Positions 9,783 to 19,904 of a stretch of DNA of 64,000 nucleotides are shown here, in pieces. Position 1 is the stretch's first letter. Each line of letters starts with the position of its first letter. The stretch is from positions 255,965,199 to 256,029,198 of the forward strand of contig JARYHS010009186.1 in assembly GCA_031002005.1 (NCBI GenBank), in the 5' to 3' direction. Under the pieces are notes generated by a model. That model made no database searches and was not told the DNA's origin. It worked only from the letters and a program-made list of their open reading frames with translations. Both the position numbers and the translations under genes were made by a program. The DNA comes from Vandiemenella viatica (Eukaryota > Arthropoda > Insecta > Orthoptera > Morabidae).

Positions 9783-11872
9783 GTGAACCATTTAGTTCAC
9801 TTCAAGATGGCAGCGAATGAACTTGTGCGCGTTGGAGTGGATTTGATGTGCAGAAACCTTGCCGACGAAATTAAAAGCTATATTATTAAGAAAGTAAATA
9901 GAAAGAAAAGACGTTGCTGGACAAGAAATTGGATTTTGCGGCGTGAAAGCATGGGGGCATCAGCAACCTTGCTTAAAGAGTGGATATTGGAGGATAAAAT
10001 GACATTCAAAAATCATCTGCGAATGAATGAATCGCAATTTGAAGATTTGCTTTCAAAAATTTCACCATTGATTTCAAAACAGGATACTACAATGAGGAAA
10101 TGTCTACCTGCCAAACTGAAACTAGAAATTACTCTAAGGTTTCTAGCAACAGGTGACTGCTTTGGAACACTTGAGGCTGCATTCCGCGTACCTAGATGTA
10201 CCATTTGCAAATTTTTACCTGAGGTTCTGTCTGCTATATACAATGTATTGGAAAATTGGATTAAGGTAAGAATATATGTATTACTCATTTGAACTATGAA
10301 TATATTTTATCAATAATTACAATAAGAAAACATTAAAAAATATTTTTCATTTGTGATAACTTTTAAACATTAAGTATTTATCAAAATGTTCCTTTTTTAA
10401 AATCAAAAATCTATTAAAGTCATTCCACTCATATCGATTGCTTGAGAGAGCACATCGCTGGCAGGTGTATTTGAATTATTTGCAACCCACGCACTTATAC
10501 ACTGTGACTGTGGCGATGGAGGGGCAGAATGTGACGAAGTTGAAGAATTTTCTGCTACTTGAACCTGTTGTGCTCTGCACTGGTATATGCGTTCTTCGGT
10601 CATAACATTCTGTAGACGTTGCTGGCACATTAAAGCCCGATCCAAGGGCATTTTTTTCAATTGGAGAGCTAAGCTTCTACAGAAAACGTCAAACTCATGT
10701 TCTTGCTCCTTGTTTTCTGCTGCTATTTTGCCTAATTGTCATAGCTCTATCAATCGTGTCAAATCCAGCTAAAGTTGAAGATCGCTTTCTTGTAGGAGTT
10801 TTAAAATGACGTCCTGGGGTAAGTGTACTCTTTTCCTCAGGACTGTCACTTCCAACAAGCTCCCCCAAGTATTCCGTTGAGACATTAGTACAGTGATCAT
10901 TATCAACATCATCATTGCTTTGTTCAGCATCTCCATCTTCATTTTCCCTTCTTGTTGGAATCTGCAACATTTTTTTAATTTGGAATTAATTCGCTAATTT
11001 AGCCTGATTAAAAAACTACAATTTATACTAATTTTTCAGCAATTTTTATACTAAATTCCATAAATAATAACAATTTCCTAATTGTTACAGGTTCCAGCAT
11101 CAGCGGAGGAATGGTCGGAAAAAATGAAAGAATATTATGATGTTTGGAATTTCCCAAATTGTTGCGGAGCAATGGATGGCAAACATGTTTCAATACGCTG
11201 TCCGCAAAAAAGTGGTTCCTACTATTTTAACTTGGAAGAAAACGTTTAGCATCATTCTGTTTGCAATTGTTGATGCAAATTATAATTTCATCTACATTGA
11301 TGTTGGCACAAATGGCAGGAGTAACGATGCTTTAGTATTTTCTAAAACTACATTTAACAGTGCTCTTGCAGAATAATTTATTGCAAATTCCTCCTAATGG
11401 TATTTTTGTTGGAGACGACGCATTTCCTTTAAGGCACAATATTTTGAAACCTTACAGCAAGAACAATCTCACACAAAAAGAAAGAGTATTTAATTATCGG
11501 CTGTCTAGAGCACGCCGAGTGTCCGAAAATGCATTTGGGATACTAGTTTCACGCTTTCGCGTGTATGAAAAACCAATTTCTCTGAGGGTGGAGACTGCTG
11601 AATTATTAGTAAAGGCAACATGTGTTCTTCACAACTGGTTACGACAAAGTTCTAGCAATAAATTTCCATACATCTCAGAGGGACTGATCGATGTTGAATT
11701 GTGGGAAGAGGGTAGGGTTGCCCAGGGAAGCTGGAGAGAAATTAAACACACTGGACTTAATGATGCTCACATTAATGCTTCAAACAATTATTCCAGATTA
11801 GCTAGTGCTGTACGGGACAGTTATGCTACAGGTTTTGCACTACTGACTCTGTGCCATGGCAATGGAAAATGA
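9783..11872 (+). pseudogene. Harbinger (HARBI1-like) DDE transposase, frameshifted
   Basis: Exon 1 (9783-10265, 161 codons) carries the helix-turn-helix region (LEITLRFLATGDCFGTLEAA, LPEVLSAIYNVLENWIK) and ends AAG|GTAAGA. Exon 2 opens after TTGTTACAG at 11091 with VPASAEEW, continuing the family's YLKVP.T.EEW junction exactly. Catalytic residues are visible: D in CCGAMDGKH (about 11165), D in FIYIDVGTNGRSND (about 11300), E in RRVSENAFGILVSRF (about 11535). Two single-base +T shifts, near 11230 (AACTTGGAAG) and near 11377 (GCAGAATAATTT), break the frame. The stop is at 11870-11872 and AATAAA at 11932. Restoring frame is not needed to recognise the family. The copy as written cannot make a full protein, unless the shifts are assembly errors. 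Confidence 0.88.
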
Positions 11873-12329
11873 TCTAGCACTAATCATTTTTAGTTCTCTG
11901 CACTGTTTACTTAAGTATTAGAGTTAAAAATAATAAAAAACAATTGTAATTTAGAATTATAGCATTTAAATAAAATTGTACAGTGGATGTACTTATTCTC
12001 GGAATACAAACACTTCTCAAGAACTTGTCTGCTTGTTGGAACCAATATAATTTTGGTACGTATATATCATCACTACCCGCACCACTTTTTTCAGATTTTA
12101 AAACTTTCGTTAATTCACTGGAATACCTGGTTCTGATGGTTTTAATTTTGCTTTTAATATCTTCTACTGTCACATCTGGGAGGTTCAGTTCTAAAATAAT
12201 GTCCTCAATAGCTCTATCTCTTATTGGTTTATTTTTGTAACTCGCACATTTTGTGTTCCATAAACACTCTTGATTACGGAACGATATTAAAAATAAAGAA
12301 GTGTGTTCTTCTTTCCACTTAAACACCAT
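10403..12329 (-). pseudogene. MADF-BESS accessory protein of the Harbinger element, frameshifted
   Basis: The minus-strand exon 1 starts at a methionine at 12329 (MVFKWKEEHTSLF). It encodes a MADF domain: NQECLWNTKCASYKN, KSKIKTIRTRYSSELTKV, GAGSDDIYVPKLYWFQQADK. I place its donor tentatively near 12011. Exon 2 begins after TGTTGCAG at about 10961 with IPTRRENEDGDAEQSNDD. It runs through an acidic linker to a BESS-like block (VFCRSLALQLKKMPLDRA, CQQRLQNVM) and ends at 10403. One frame change lies near 10738 between the linker and the BESS block. MADF proteins bind DNA, and in PIF/Harbinger elements the partner protein helps recruit transposase to ends. Exon 2 lies inside the transposase intron. 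Confidence 0.8.
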
Positions 12330-12598
12330 TTTGTTTTGAGAACAACAACAAACACACGTGACCGACCCACGAGGAGCTTTCACTTCGATCTTTGGTTGTT
12401 TACACGCCTCACTCTTGATGAATCATCCGAGTGAAACGCCAAAAGTGATCGAAAAGTTGAGCCCGAGCCAACTTCTTTCATCCATCATCTTTGATGATCA
12501 CTTTGGATGATTCGCTGTTTAGACGGTTCACTTTCCTTTCACTGCGAGTGATTCATCCAGAGTGAATGCGAAAAGTGAACCGTGTAAACCCGCCTTAA

Positions 12599-13640
12599 CA
12601 GTTGAGCGAACTCGCGTCGTGCGCATGCGCGAGGCGGCTCCTGCCGTCCCAGGCCTGCTGTCCCCAGAGCTCAGTAAGGCGCCGGCAGCCGGACCGCCCG
12701 CTACGCCTGTAAGGGTCAGCTCTGTCCAACCGTGCGTGTGTCGCCAGGTGGATTAGTGACGCCACAGTGAGCGGCCTGGTCGTTCCTACGACTCGTCGAA
12801 TTCCTGTGCGTTGGTTTGTGTTCAGCCTTTCCAGATGTCTTGTATCTCCGATTCAAAATCGTGGTTTGTTGCGATTTTGTCGCATGTTGACTGCTTTCTG
12901 TTAACCTAACAGGAATCTCTCTTTTCGTTGTGCGGATTTAGTCGCTGGTTACATTTCTCTCGGCAAGACTGTTTTAGAACTTTTCCATTCGTCGCGTCAT
13001 TGTTCCTCGCAGCTGTGTTTCTCTCCGCCGTGGCTTTGCTTTTGAAGCTTCGGTTAATGTATTCCAGGTAACAGTGAATACGTCTCTGTCTTAATGTTGT
13101 CGCCACTACAGTTGCGAACTGCGTGCGATGAAGTTAGTGGCCTAACTTTGTTGAGGTAGTGGAGTTACCATAAAGTTCGCGTTGTAACCTGACGATGGGC
13201 CGTCAGCCGCTAACTAACCGCCTCCGGAACGTATCCGCAACTTATCGTATACGCCTTCGCTTTTTCAAATAAAAAACTTTGTGTTTTAGTTAGTTGTTTG
13301 TGATTGCAGTGGTCGCTAATTGTCTGTCCCAATGACGGTGCGGCTAGAATGAAAATTCCAAAGTTGAGGCAGGACGATCCTGACAGTGGTCGGGAGTTGC
13401 GGATTCGATTCTGGTCTCGTCAAGTGTTGTGCTCTTACTGTCGTGTGGTTAGTTTCATATACGTTGACGATCTGAATGGGTTCTGTAGGCTATATATGCC
13501 TCAATTCGATATAAACAGAGCAACTGTTCGATGTTTGAAAAGAACAGATGTCATCCTGAAAAATGTGTGTATAAAGTTTTTTTTTAAAAAAATATTCTAT
13601 TTGAGATCGAAGTTTCTCTCGGCATTGAAAATAGATGTAG
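12599..13640. other. Unassigned stretch, GC-richer left part
   Basis: No family recognised. The first 200 bases are CpG-rich and the rest is unremarkable. Confidence 0.4.
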
Positions 13641-13642
13641 TG

Positions 13643-13725
13643 TTCTCGGGTGACTAGAAGACCAGAAGATGGAGACAGAGGTTCGGATCGCCGAAATATA
13701 GTGTGAAAAAAATGTCACCCGAGAA
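13643..13725 (+). ncRNA. Hammerhead-ribozyme-like motif (PLE type)
   Basis: TTCTCGGGTGAC (13643-13654) pairs perfectly with GTCACCCGAGAA (13714-13725) as a stem I. Between them lie CAGAAGA (13663-13669; one mismatch to CUGANGA), a stem II (GGAGA with TCGCC, one mismatch), GAAA at 13693-13696 and TATAGTGTG. The 3' flank GAAGACTATATTAAG matches the locus at 52-174. The order box-stem II-GAAA inside stem I is that of a type I hammerhead. The closing of stem III and the cleavage base are imperfect. Confidence 0.55.
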
Positions 13726-14151
13726 GACTATATTAAGTTTTTTCTATTCTTTAATAAGTTCAGCCTGCTCACATGATCCAGTGTGTACGGATCTCTGTTT
13801 GTCTCTTAAAGTGACAGTTTTGACAGTCGGATATATCCTCGTTGTTTTTTTAACGTCGCTCCTGTGCAGGTAGAGTTGGTCTATCAATTACGTCAGATCA
13901 AAAGAGGGAGCGGCGGGGTTCCGACAATATCTCACCAAATCTGATTAAAAGGTAGGGCGAGTCAATAAAAATCCCAGATCAACTTTTTGTATTATCTTTC
14001 TCCTCTTATTTTACAGAAAAAATGTAGTACATGGAAGACATCGGTATTAACGCTTAGGTATTTAGTGGCATGAAGCGAAATACATGAAAAACATACGAAA
14101 TAAATTTAGGTAACAACGAAAGCAAATAAATGCCGCGAGGCAATATTTAGA

Positions 14152-14640
14152 TGGAAAAGAAAGGGAAAATACACCCAACACTCACCAAAGTTGAAGGGAG
14201 TAGGGCAGCAGCAACACAAAACAACACACAAACAAAGAAAATACAATATTTCGGATGAAAATCCCTTTTTCAAGTTAACTCCGTTAATATCTTCCATCCT
14301 CATCCCTATACTCCCATCACAATAGATTCATATATTTTTCAATTATATTTATGTCTATTTATATTTTTTATCACTATTATTTTTTCAACCATTTTAATGT
14401 TTCTTATACTCGCGGTTATATTATCGTTGCTCCTCCCCCCCCCCCCCCCACCTCCGACGGTCTATTGCGTTCTATGAGTGGCTGCGCCCAACACAAGTCT
14501 TGCGCAAGACCAGCCACTTCTCTGTTAACTTTAAGAAGGGTATTTTAGCCCGAAATATTGTATTTTCTTTGTTTTGTGTTGCTGCTGCCCTCCTCCCTAC
14601 AACTTTGGTGAGTGTTGGGTGTATTTTCCCTTTATTTTCC
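14152..14640. mobile_element. PLE pseudo-LTR-like inverted pair with hammerhead relics
   Basis: The segments 14152-14282 (minus) and 14522-14640 (plus) are diverged inverted copies sharing GAAATATTGTATTTTCTTTG, TTGCTGCTGCCCT and CTTTGGTGAGTGTTGGGTGT. Each carries GAAA (14249-14252 minus; 14552-14555 plus) preceded by a GGGT..AGCCC or GGGAT..ATCC stem II. It is followed by ATA-loop-TAT-T, a minimal stem III. The CUGANGA box is mutated at two places in each copy, differently. The two ribozyme relics point away from each other. Confidence 0.5.
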
Positions 14641-15420
14641 ATATAAAATAAATTAAATTATTTAAAAATTATATGGTAAATCACATGGAAGGGAGGCTCC
14701 AGATTTTTTTAAAAAAGAATCTTCACTTAAGTAATGGACACCCCCACAGGGTTACAAACAATTTCGAAGAAGTTTTCGCGTTGTAAGTGAAGAAGTATCC
14801 TTTAGCAGTAGGTTTCAGCGTCACGTTGTGTCGCACAGCTGTGAGTACTGGCAGTGGTGGAACAGCAGAATCATTTAATCAGCGCTCGCCGTGAGCAGAG
14901 AATTATTTGGTGTGTGTTTTCTCATTAAGGCTCGTGTAAATTTGTGCGTAAACACTCGCGTGGCGCCTCTTTTTTTTATTATATTGCCGCGCTCAGTCAT
15001 CTGGCAGTTTTAGCGGATCGGAAGGCAAAGCCATTAGCGAATTGATTGCTGGCGAGGAGAACTGGCGAATTAATGCACTCGACAAGCGACGTGGAGTGGC
15101 GTTGTGAGGGTGTCTGCCATAGTGATCGCTCGTGTAATCGGCTTGTGTTGTTTCCTTGGCGACGCGTATCGACCTCGAACCGCAGTCCGAGGCGCCTCGA
15201 GGAAGCGCCCAGTCGTTAGTTGCGATTGTCGTCGCTAATGGCGCTCTCGGCGAGGTGGGCGGGGAGGCGGCTTTGTCCTGCGGCTGACAGACAACTCATA
15301 AATACCGACGCCGCCCGCACGGCTGCGGTATCCCTCAGCCTCTGCCTGCACTCCTCAGCGTGCACGCGAATATCGCATTCCTGTTAGAAATACACGAATT
15401 CGGGTGGCATCTTAATCTAC
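14641..15420. other. Unassigned stretch with a CpG-rich block
   Basis: 15100-15370 is CpG-rich and contains CATAAATACC (about 15297) followed some 30 bases on by CTCAGCC. A TATA-plus-initiator promoter is possible, but no ORF or exon follows that I can support. Confidence 0.3.
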
Positions 15421-15423
15421 ACT

Positions 15424-15681
15424 GTTGCAAAAGAGAAAGTAACTCTGTCTGTTTGTTACATGTTTAGGACGAAACTGCCAGATCTATCTTGATAAAAGGG
15501 AATATTATGTACCTATAGGAAGGACACAGGACATTTTTTTTTTTTCGGAATAAATATCATATTTTGTCATGAAATTTTGTAATCTAACCGAACGGTGGCG
15601 TACAGGTGGATATCGTGTGTGAGTCTCTGCAATGTTATATCGGTCACTCAGGCTTTGTTTCTCTCGCAGTCAGTTTGTGTA
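15424..15681 (-). mobile_element. LINE-type 3' end shared with 28980-29205
   Basis: The minus strand reads ACACAAACTGACTGCGAGAG and GACCGATATAACATTGCAGA, then AACAAACAGACAGAGTTACT TTCTC. This is the same order as the plus strand at 28983-29195. The ending AGACAGAGTTACTTTCGCATTTATAA is a common insect LINE terminus, probably RTE-like. Confidence 0.6.
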
Positions 15682-15689
15682 TTATCATG

Positions 15690-16013
15690 CAATATTTTAT
15701 TGATGCTTGTCATACTAGTGCCCAAAGATGCCTCAATCTCACGGTATGTCACATGACGATCTTGCTTTATCAGTTCACGCGCAGCATCGATGTTTTCTGG
15801 CACAACAGCCGATTTTGGACGACCCTGACGGAATTCGTCCCGAAGCGAACTTCGGCCACGATTGAATTCGTTTACAAGTTTTGTTACAGTGCAATATGAT
15901 GGTGCTTTATCGCCGTATAAAGAATTAAGTTCATCGATGTACTCCTGTCTTGATAATCCTCGTCGAAAGTTGTGAAAAATAATCACACGAAAATGTTCAC
16001 TAGTCAATTCCAT
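15690..16013 (-). pseudogene. Mariner transposase, N-terminal half only
   Basis: From a methionine at 16013 the frame reads MELTSEHFRVIIFHNFRRGL, then SRQEYIDELNSLYGDKAPSY, GRPKSAVVPENIDAARELIK and ISINK-like KILHD. This is the two helix-turn-helix DNA-binding region of mariner transposases (whole protein about 345 residues). Homology stops after KILHD at about 15690. The whole DDD catalytic domain is gone, replaced by the LINE 3' end at 15424-15681. Confidence 0.85.
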
Positions 16014-16185
16014 TTTTCGCCCGAGATGAATTTTTAAAGTTGCCGTAAACAACAAATCGCGCTAAAAGACACATTATTATGAATAAGGTTATGTTCAACA
16101 ATGTTAGTGTTTCCGATGGAAACGTCAGATGGCATCTGGCAACACTTATTGTTGCCAAGGCCAGAAATATAAAGAGCAACCCTCG
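15690..16185 (-). mobile_element. Mariner element, 5' half
   Basis: The 5' terminus on the minus strand is CGAGGGTTGCTCTTTATATT starting at 16185, next to a TA at 16186-16187, as expected for mariner. The untranslated leader runs to the start codon at 16013. The 3' terminus is missing. Confidence 0.75.
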
Positions 16186-16235
16186 TATTTACATGATGTC
16201 TTAGTAATAATATTTAATTAAACTTGCAATGGAGC

Positions 16236-16790
16236 GCACGTTCCGGTGGCAATTTCCCTACACACCCACCTTCCCCCTTTCCTGCACCCACCTACATTTG
16301 CCCTCTGCAAATTTTTAAATTCTTTCAACGTTTTTGGTAAATTATTCATCATTTCTCTCGGCACTTATTCCAATCCCTGACACCTTTACCCAAAAAAAGA
16401 GAATCTTCCTACACCCTTGTGCCTGAAATCAAGTGCCAGCTTGTGGTCATGGTATTCTTTTCCCTTCCATGCATTACTTTTAATTCTTAGACCAATACCT
16501 TTCCATGCCTCATCACCAATATACGACGTGTACACTCCCATCGCCCTCTTCACCCTCCTTTTGTCTTCCAATGAATCTCATTCTAGCTTTTTTTTATCAT
16601 ATCTGTTACTGATTGCGTTCTGGGGTAATTTCCCGAAACGAATCTGGCAGCCCTTCTTTGCACCCTCTCCTACTCCTGTATTTGATACTGGAAACGTGGG
16701 TCCCATACTACACTACAAGCGATGGTCTGACCAAAGTTTCGTAAGTACAGTTTTACTATGCGTCGAATTCAAATGAGGTCGAAGTCGTGC
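16236..16790 (-). mobile_element. LINE-B 3' fragment
   Basis: The minus strand encodes pieces RRVKRAMGVYTSYIGDEAWK, GIGLRIKSNAWKGKEYHDHK and LALDFRHKGVGRFSF. It ends with the LINE-B terminus AATTGCCACCGGAACGTGCG CTCCATTGC. Several frameshifts are present and the copy is 5'-truncated near 16790. Confidence 0.8.
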
Positions 16791-17040
16791 GTGCCAGGAA
16801 CTTGGGTAGATGTGATTTCATCTCCGTCCAGATGAGATTCACAGATTAATCAACAACTGAGCCAACAGCTGCCATCAAAAAGACTATTTTGTTCGAAATT
16901 AGTGGATATCGGGTGGGATATGCTTAGATTACAGTATAGCATTTCTAAATTCTCTTAGCGTATCGAATAAAACTTATGATTATGTTTCTTCGAAAGATGT
17001 AAACACAATTTAAATCGAACTGATTTCCTTTCAATGAATT

Positions 17041-17413
17041 GTGACCGGTTACACATTATGACCGGTTACACGTTTTGACAGGTTGCACATTGTGACAGGT
17101 TGCACGTTGTGACAGGTTGCACGTTGTGACAGGTTGCACGTTGTGACAGGTTGCACGTTGTGACAGGTTGCACGTTGTGACAGGTTGCACGTTGTGACAG
17201 GTTGCACGTTGTGACAGGTTGCACGTTGTGACAGGTTGCACGTTGTGACAGGTTGCACGTTGTGACAGGTTGCACGTTGTGGACAGGTTGCACGTTGTGA
17301 CAGGTTGCACGTTGTGACAGGTTGCACTTTGTGACAGGTTGCACGTTGTGACAGGTTGCCCGTTGTGACAGGTTGCCCGTTGTGACAGGTTGCACGTTGT
17401 GACAGGTTGCACG
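17041..17413. repeat. 17-bp minisatellite, about 21 units
   Basis: The unit GACAGGTTGCACGTTGT is repeated nearly perfectly, with diverged units at the left edge (GACCGGTTACACATTAT), an extra G at 17281 and single-base variants near 17326, 17359 and 17376. Because 17 is not a multiple of three and no unit frame contains a stop on the minus strand, all three minus frames are open. The ORFs are artefacts of the repeat. Confidence 0.95.
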
Positions 17414-18600
17414 TTTTACGAAAGTAGATTTTCTCGGCTTGGTAATGAAATGTAATATTCGTGGGCGTCCTGACAACTTGTCTTCGTCAGATGTCGTAAA
17501 GGCTATGACAAGGTCACCGTGCACTACACATGCTGTTGACGGCACAGAAAGCAATGGGAACGGTATGTTTCTGCGACTCCGTCTGGCGTCGTCAGCATGG
17601 AAATTTTACGCTTTGCTCCTGGTAGAAAATCTGGACACATTGCTTACAGAGATATTTCGTGAAGAGTTTTTATTTTTACTCCCCCCCCCCCCAAATGTAA
17701 ATTGTGTAGCACTTGCTACTGTTATGCATACGGTTGTATGCTTTGGGTAAACGTTTCAAGAATCAGTGCTCACCCAAATCATTCGTTAAAGAGTTAATAG
17801 TTCGCGTGAACGAATTCGTTTCATTCCTCGTTAAATACTGTTTCTTTTATGTATTCGTGCCACTGGCATGTCCGGTAAATGACACGATATTATTATAAAA
17901 TAAAAGATACTTATTGGCAGACAGTACTAATACGCACTGTACCATCAGTATACGCCATAGCCTGAGCCTTTTTGCGCTGCTGTAGCGCAGCGGTCTGTTG
18001 GAAGCAGCAGCCGAGGCAATGAGCCGGGGATCAGAGGTGCTTGAGAGTACAGCGGGATCGTACGTCACACGCGAAACACCACTGACGAGCTAACAAGCAC
18101 GTGCAAGTTACGAGGGCCACAAAACGTGGAACCAGTGTTGTTTTCTGATGAGGACGACCTGGTGACGAGAGCTCGTTCCGAGTAACATCGTACAGAAAAC
18201 AGGGACATTGTGTTCAATTTGGCAACAGGCTTAGGGCAGAAGTGATGAAGTGTGCGACATAAAAGGATTCGATTATTTGGGCAGTTGGGGTAACTAGTCG
18301 GGCGTTTAAGAGAAGTTAAATGAACAAAAAAGTGACGCGGAACTGTTACTTTGTGGGCACCAATATTGAATGGTTAACGAAAGGAGGAGGATATGAACTG
18401 GTGTAGGTAGCAGCAAGCAGGCAAATGTACAGAGGAACATGTAGACCGCAGCAAAAAAATAATAATAAATAAATAAATAAATATCGACAGTTCAGTGGTA
18501 AGGGGCGGCAAGGATATACTATTACCTTCTTTTGAAGGCTATGACTACGCCATTACCTTCGTATCTAACTACTGAATGTTTCTGTTGCTGAGCGTCTCTC
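17414..18600. other. Unassigned stretch
   Basis: No family recognised. There is an (AAAT)n-like microsatellite at 18452-18484 and a C run at 17681. Confidence 0.4.
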
Positions 18601-18607
18601 GGACAAT

Positions 18608-18755
18608 TCTAAACTACCAAATCACTCCAGGCGAATGAGATGCTTCCTTCAAAAAGGCCATGGCCGGATTCCTTCCCGTTCCTAGTCCACAGTCTCATCC
18701 CGCCTCTAATGACCTCGACGTCGACAAGGCGTAAAACTATAAGTAAAAAAAATCT
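18608..18755 (+). mobile_element. SINE-1, 5'-truncated
   Basis: CCAAATCACTCCAGGCGAAT, GGCCATGGCCGGATTCCTTC and CCTCTAATGACCTCGACGTC-GACAAGGCGTAAAAC, followed by an A-rich tail, match the body and tail of the family. Confidence 0.85.
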
Positions 18756-19637
18756 TTACTTCTGTCTTTTTACTTCTCCTCCAGTCGCTTCCTGCCAGTA
18801 CGAGAACATTCTGGGTCATCTATTAGGCTTAATGTTAACCATCCGGTTATAATTACAAATAACGTAGATCTTTCCTCCTCCTCATCTGAAATAAAGGTAT
18901 ACTCTGCCTTGATTAACTACTTGTTCTCTCGCCTCAAGAGAACACTCAATTATTTTGATCACTATAAAGGTTTCCAAGTTTCACTTAAACTCACCTTTAT
19001 TTCGAGTTTCTCTTGTATTACAATGAACTAAATGCTACTTTTGCATATGGCTATCTTCTTCTTACTCCTCAGCCGTAATTCATTTCTGTACAAATTTGAC
19101 TTCCTCGGTTATGGTCCATCTCAGTATGTAATAACCTTTGCAGCTTCCTCCTAGATGCTACGGCATTATGAAGCCGTCTTCTCTAATGTGTGTCTCCTTT
19201 ATTGTCTGTCATCTGCTGCTTGGCTTCTGGTCTACTGCCCAAGTTTATTCTTTGCTGCCAAAGATATTCCAAAAATGCCATAGCTGTGTGACATTCACAA
19301 CTTTTATTTAATACATTTCTATGTTTGTATATATTAGTAGACGGGCAAAGTCAACAATGAATGTAGCGAGTTGGAGAAAAAACACCATAAAATAGTAGAG
19401 ATTTGGAGATTGCTTAAGAGGAGAAATAGTGGAAAGGCTAATTGGCTGGGGGGTAGTATATAGCGTGTCAAGCTGTGATTTCACCATTGTGAGTTCCTCT
19501 CCAGAAAGTCACCTGTCGGATTTATTGATAAAATTGTACACTGTTGCTGGTAAAAGCGGTTGTAAGAAACAATTTTAGAATGAAGAGCTTGCGCAAATAT
19601 AACGTGTAGAAGAATTAAGGCGGCCGCAATACAGATA
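18756..19637. other. Unassigned stretch
   Basis: It is AT-rich and no family is recognised. Confidence 0.4.
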
Positions 19638-19645
19638 GGCTGTGA

Positions 19646-19887
19646 TAGTGTTGCCCAAATGCAAGAACAAGACCAGACTTGGCCGGTCTTGGTCTTGCAT
19701 CAATACACCTGGTCTTGGTCTTGGTCTTGCAAAAATGCAAGACCAAGACCGATTTTGGGCAACACTAGTGTTGCCCAAATGCAAGAACAAGACCAGACTT
19801 GGCCGGTCTTGGTCTTGCATCAATACACCTGGTCTTGGTCTTGGTCTTGCAAAAATGCAAGACCAAGACCGATTTTGGGCAACACTA
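19646..19887. mobile_element. hAT-type MITE dimer, 8-bp TSD GGCTGTGA
   Basis: Two identical-looking 120-bp units share a central TA. Each is bounded by TAGTGTTGCCCAAA and its inverse TTTGGGCAACACTA. The interior is made of inverted copies of CAAGACCAAGACC. GGCTGTGA flanks the dimer at 19638-19645 and 19888-19895. An 8-bp duplication and TAGNG termini fit hAT. The single TSD around both units indicates one insertion as a dimer, or a unit duplication after insertion. Confidence 0.85.
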
Positions 19888-19904
19888 GGCTGTGACTTGG
19901 AAAT

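Larger units (their letters stand above)
9683..12595 (+). mobile_element. PIF/Harbinger transposon with two genes, TSD TAA
   Basis: Terminal inverted repeats of about 60 bp (AGGCGGGTTTACACGGTTCA continuing CTTTTCGCA) lie at 9683 and, inverted, ending at 12595. They are flanked by TAA at 9680-9682 and 12596-12598. The element is 2913 bp and holds a HARBI1-type DDE transposase on the plus strand and a MADF protein on the minus strand, the usual PIF/Harbinger pair. Their exons interlock: each gene's intron contains an exon of the other. Subterminal copies of GTTTAGACG or GTTTACACG occur at 9763, 12398 and 12517. Frameshifts in both genes suggest a recently inactivated copy or assembly indels. 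Confidence 0.92.

Noticed and set aside
15290..15340. Host promoter (CATAAATA plus CTCAG)
   Set aside because: Motifs are weak and no exon or transcript evidence follows.
17041..17413. CRISPR-like array
   Set aside because: Units are contiguous 17-bp repeats without spacers, and the context is eukaryotic.
17049..17554. Three long overlapping minus-strand ORFs (92, 118 and 162 codons)
   Set aside because: They are artefacts of a 17-bp tandem repeat whose unit lacks stops; the peptides are simple periodic sequences.
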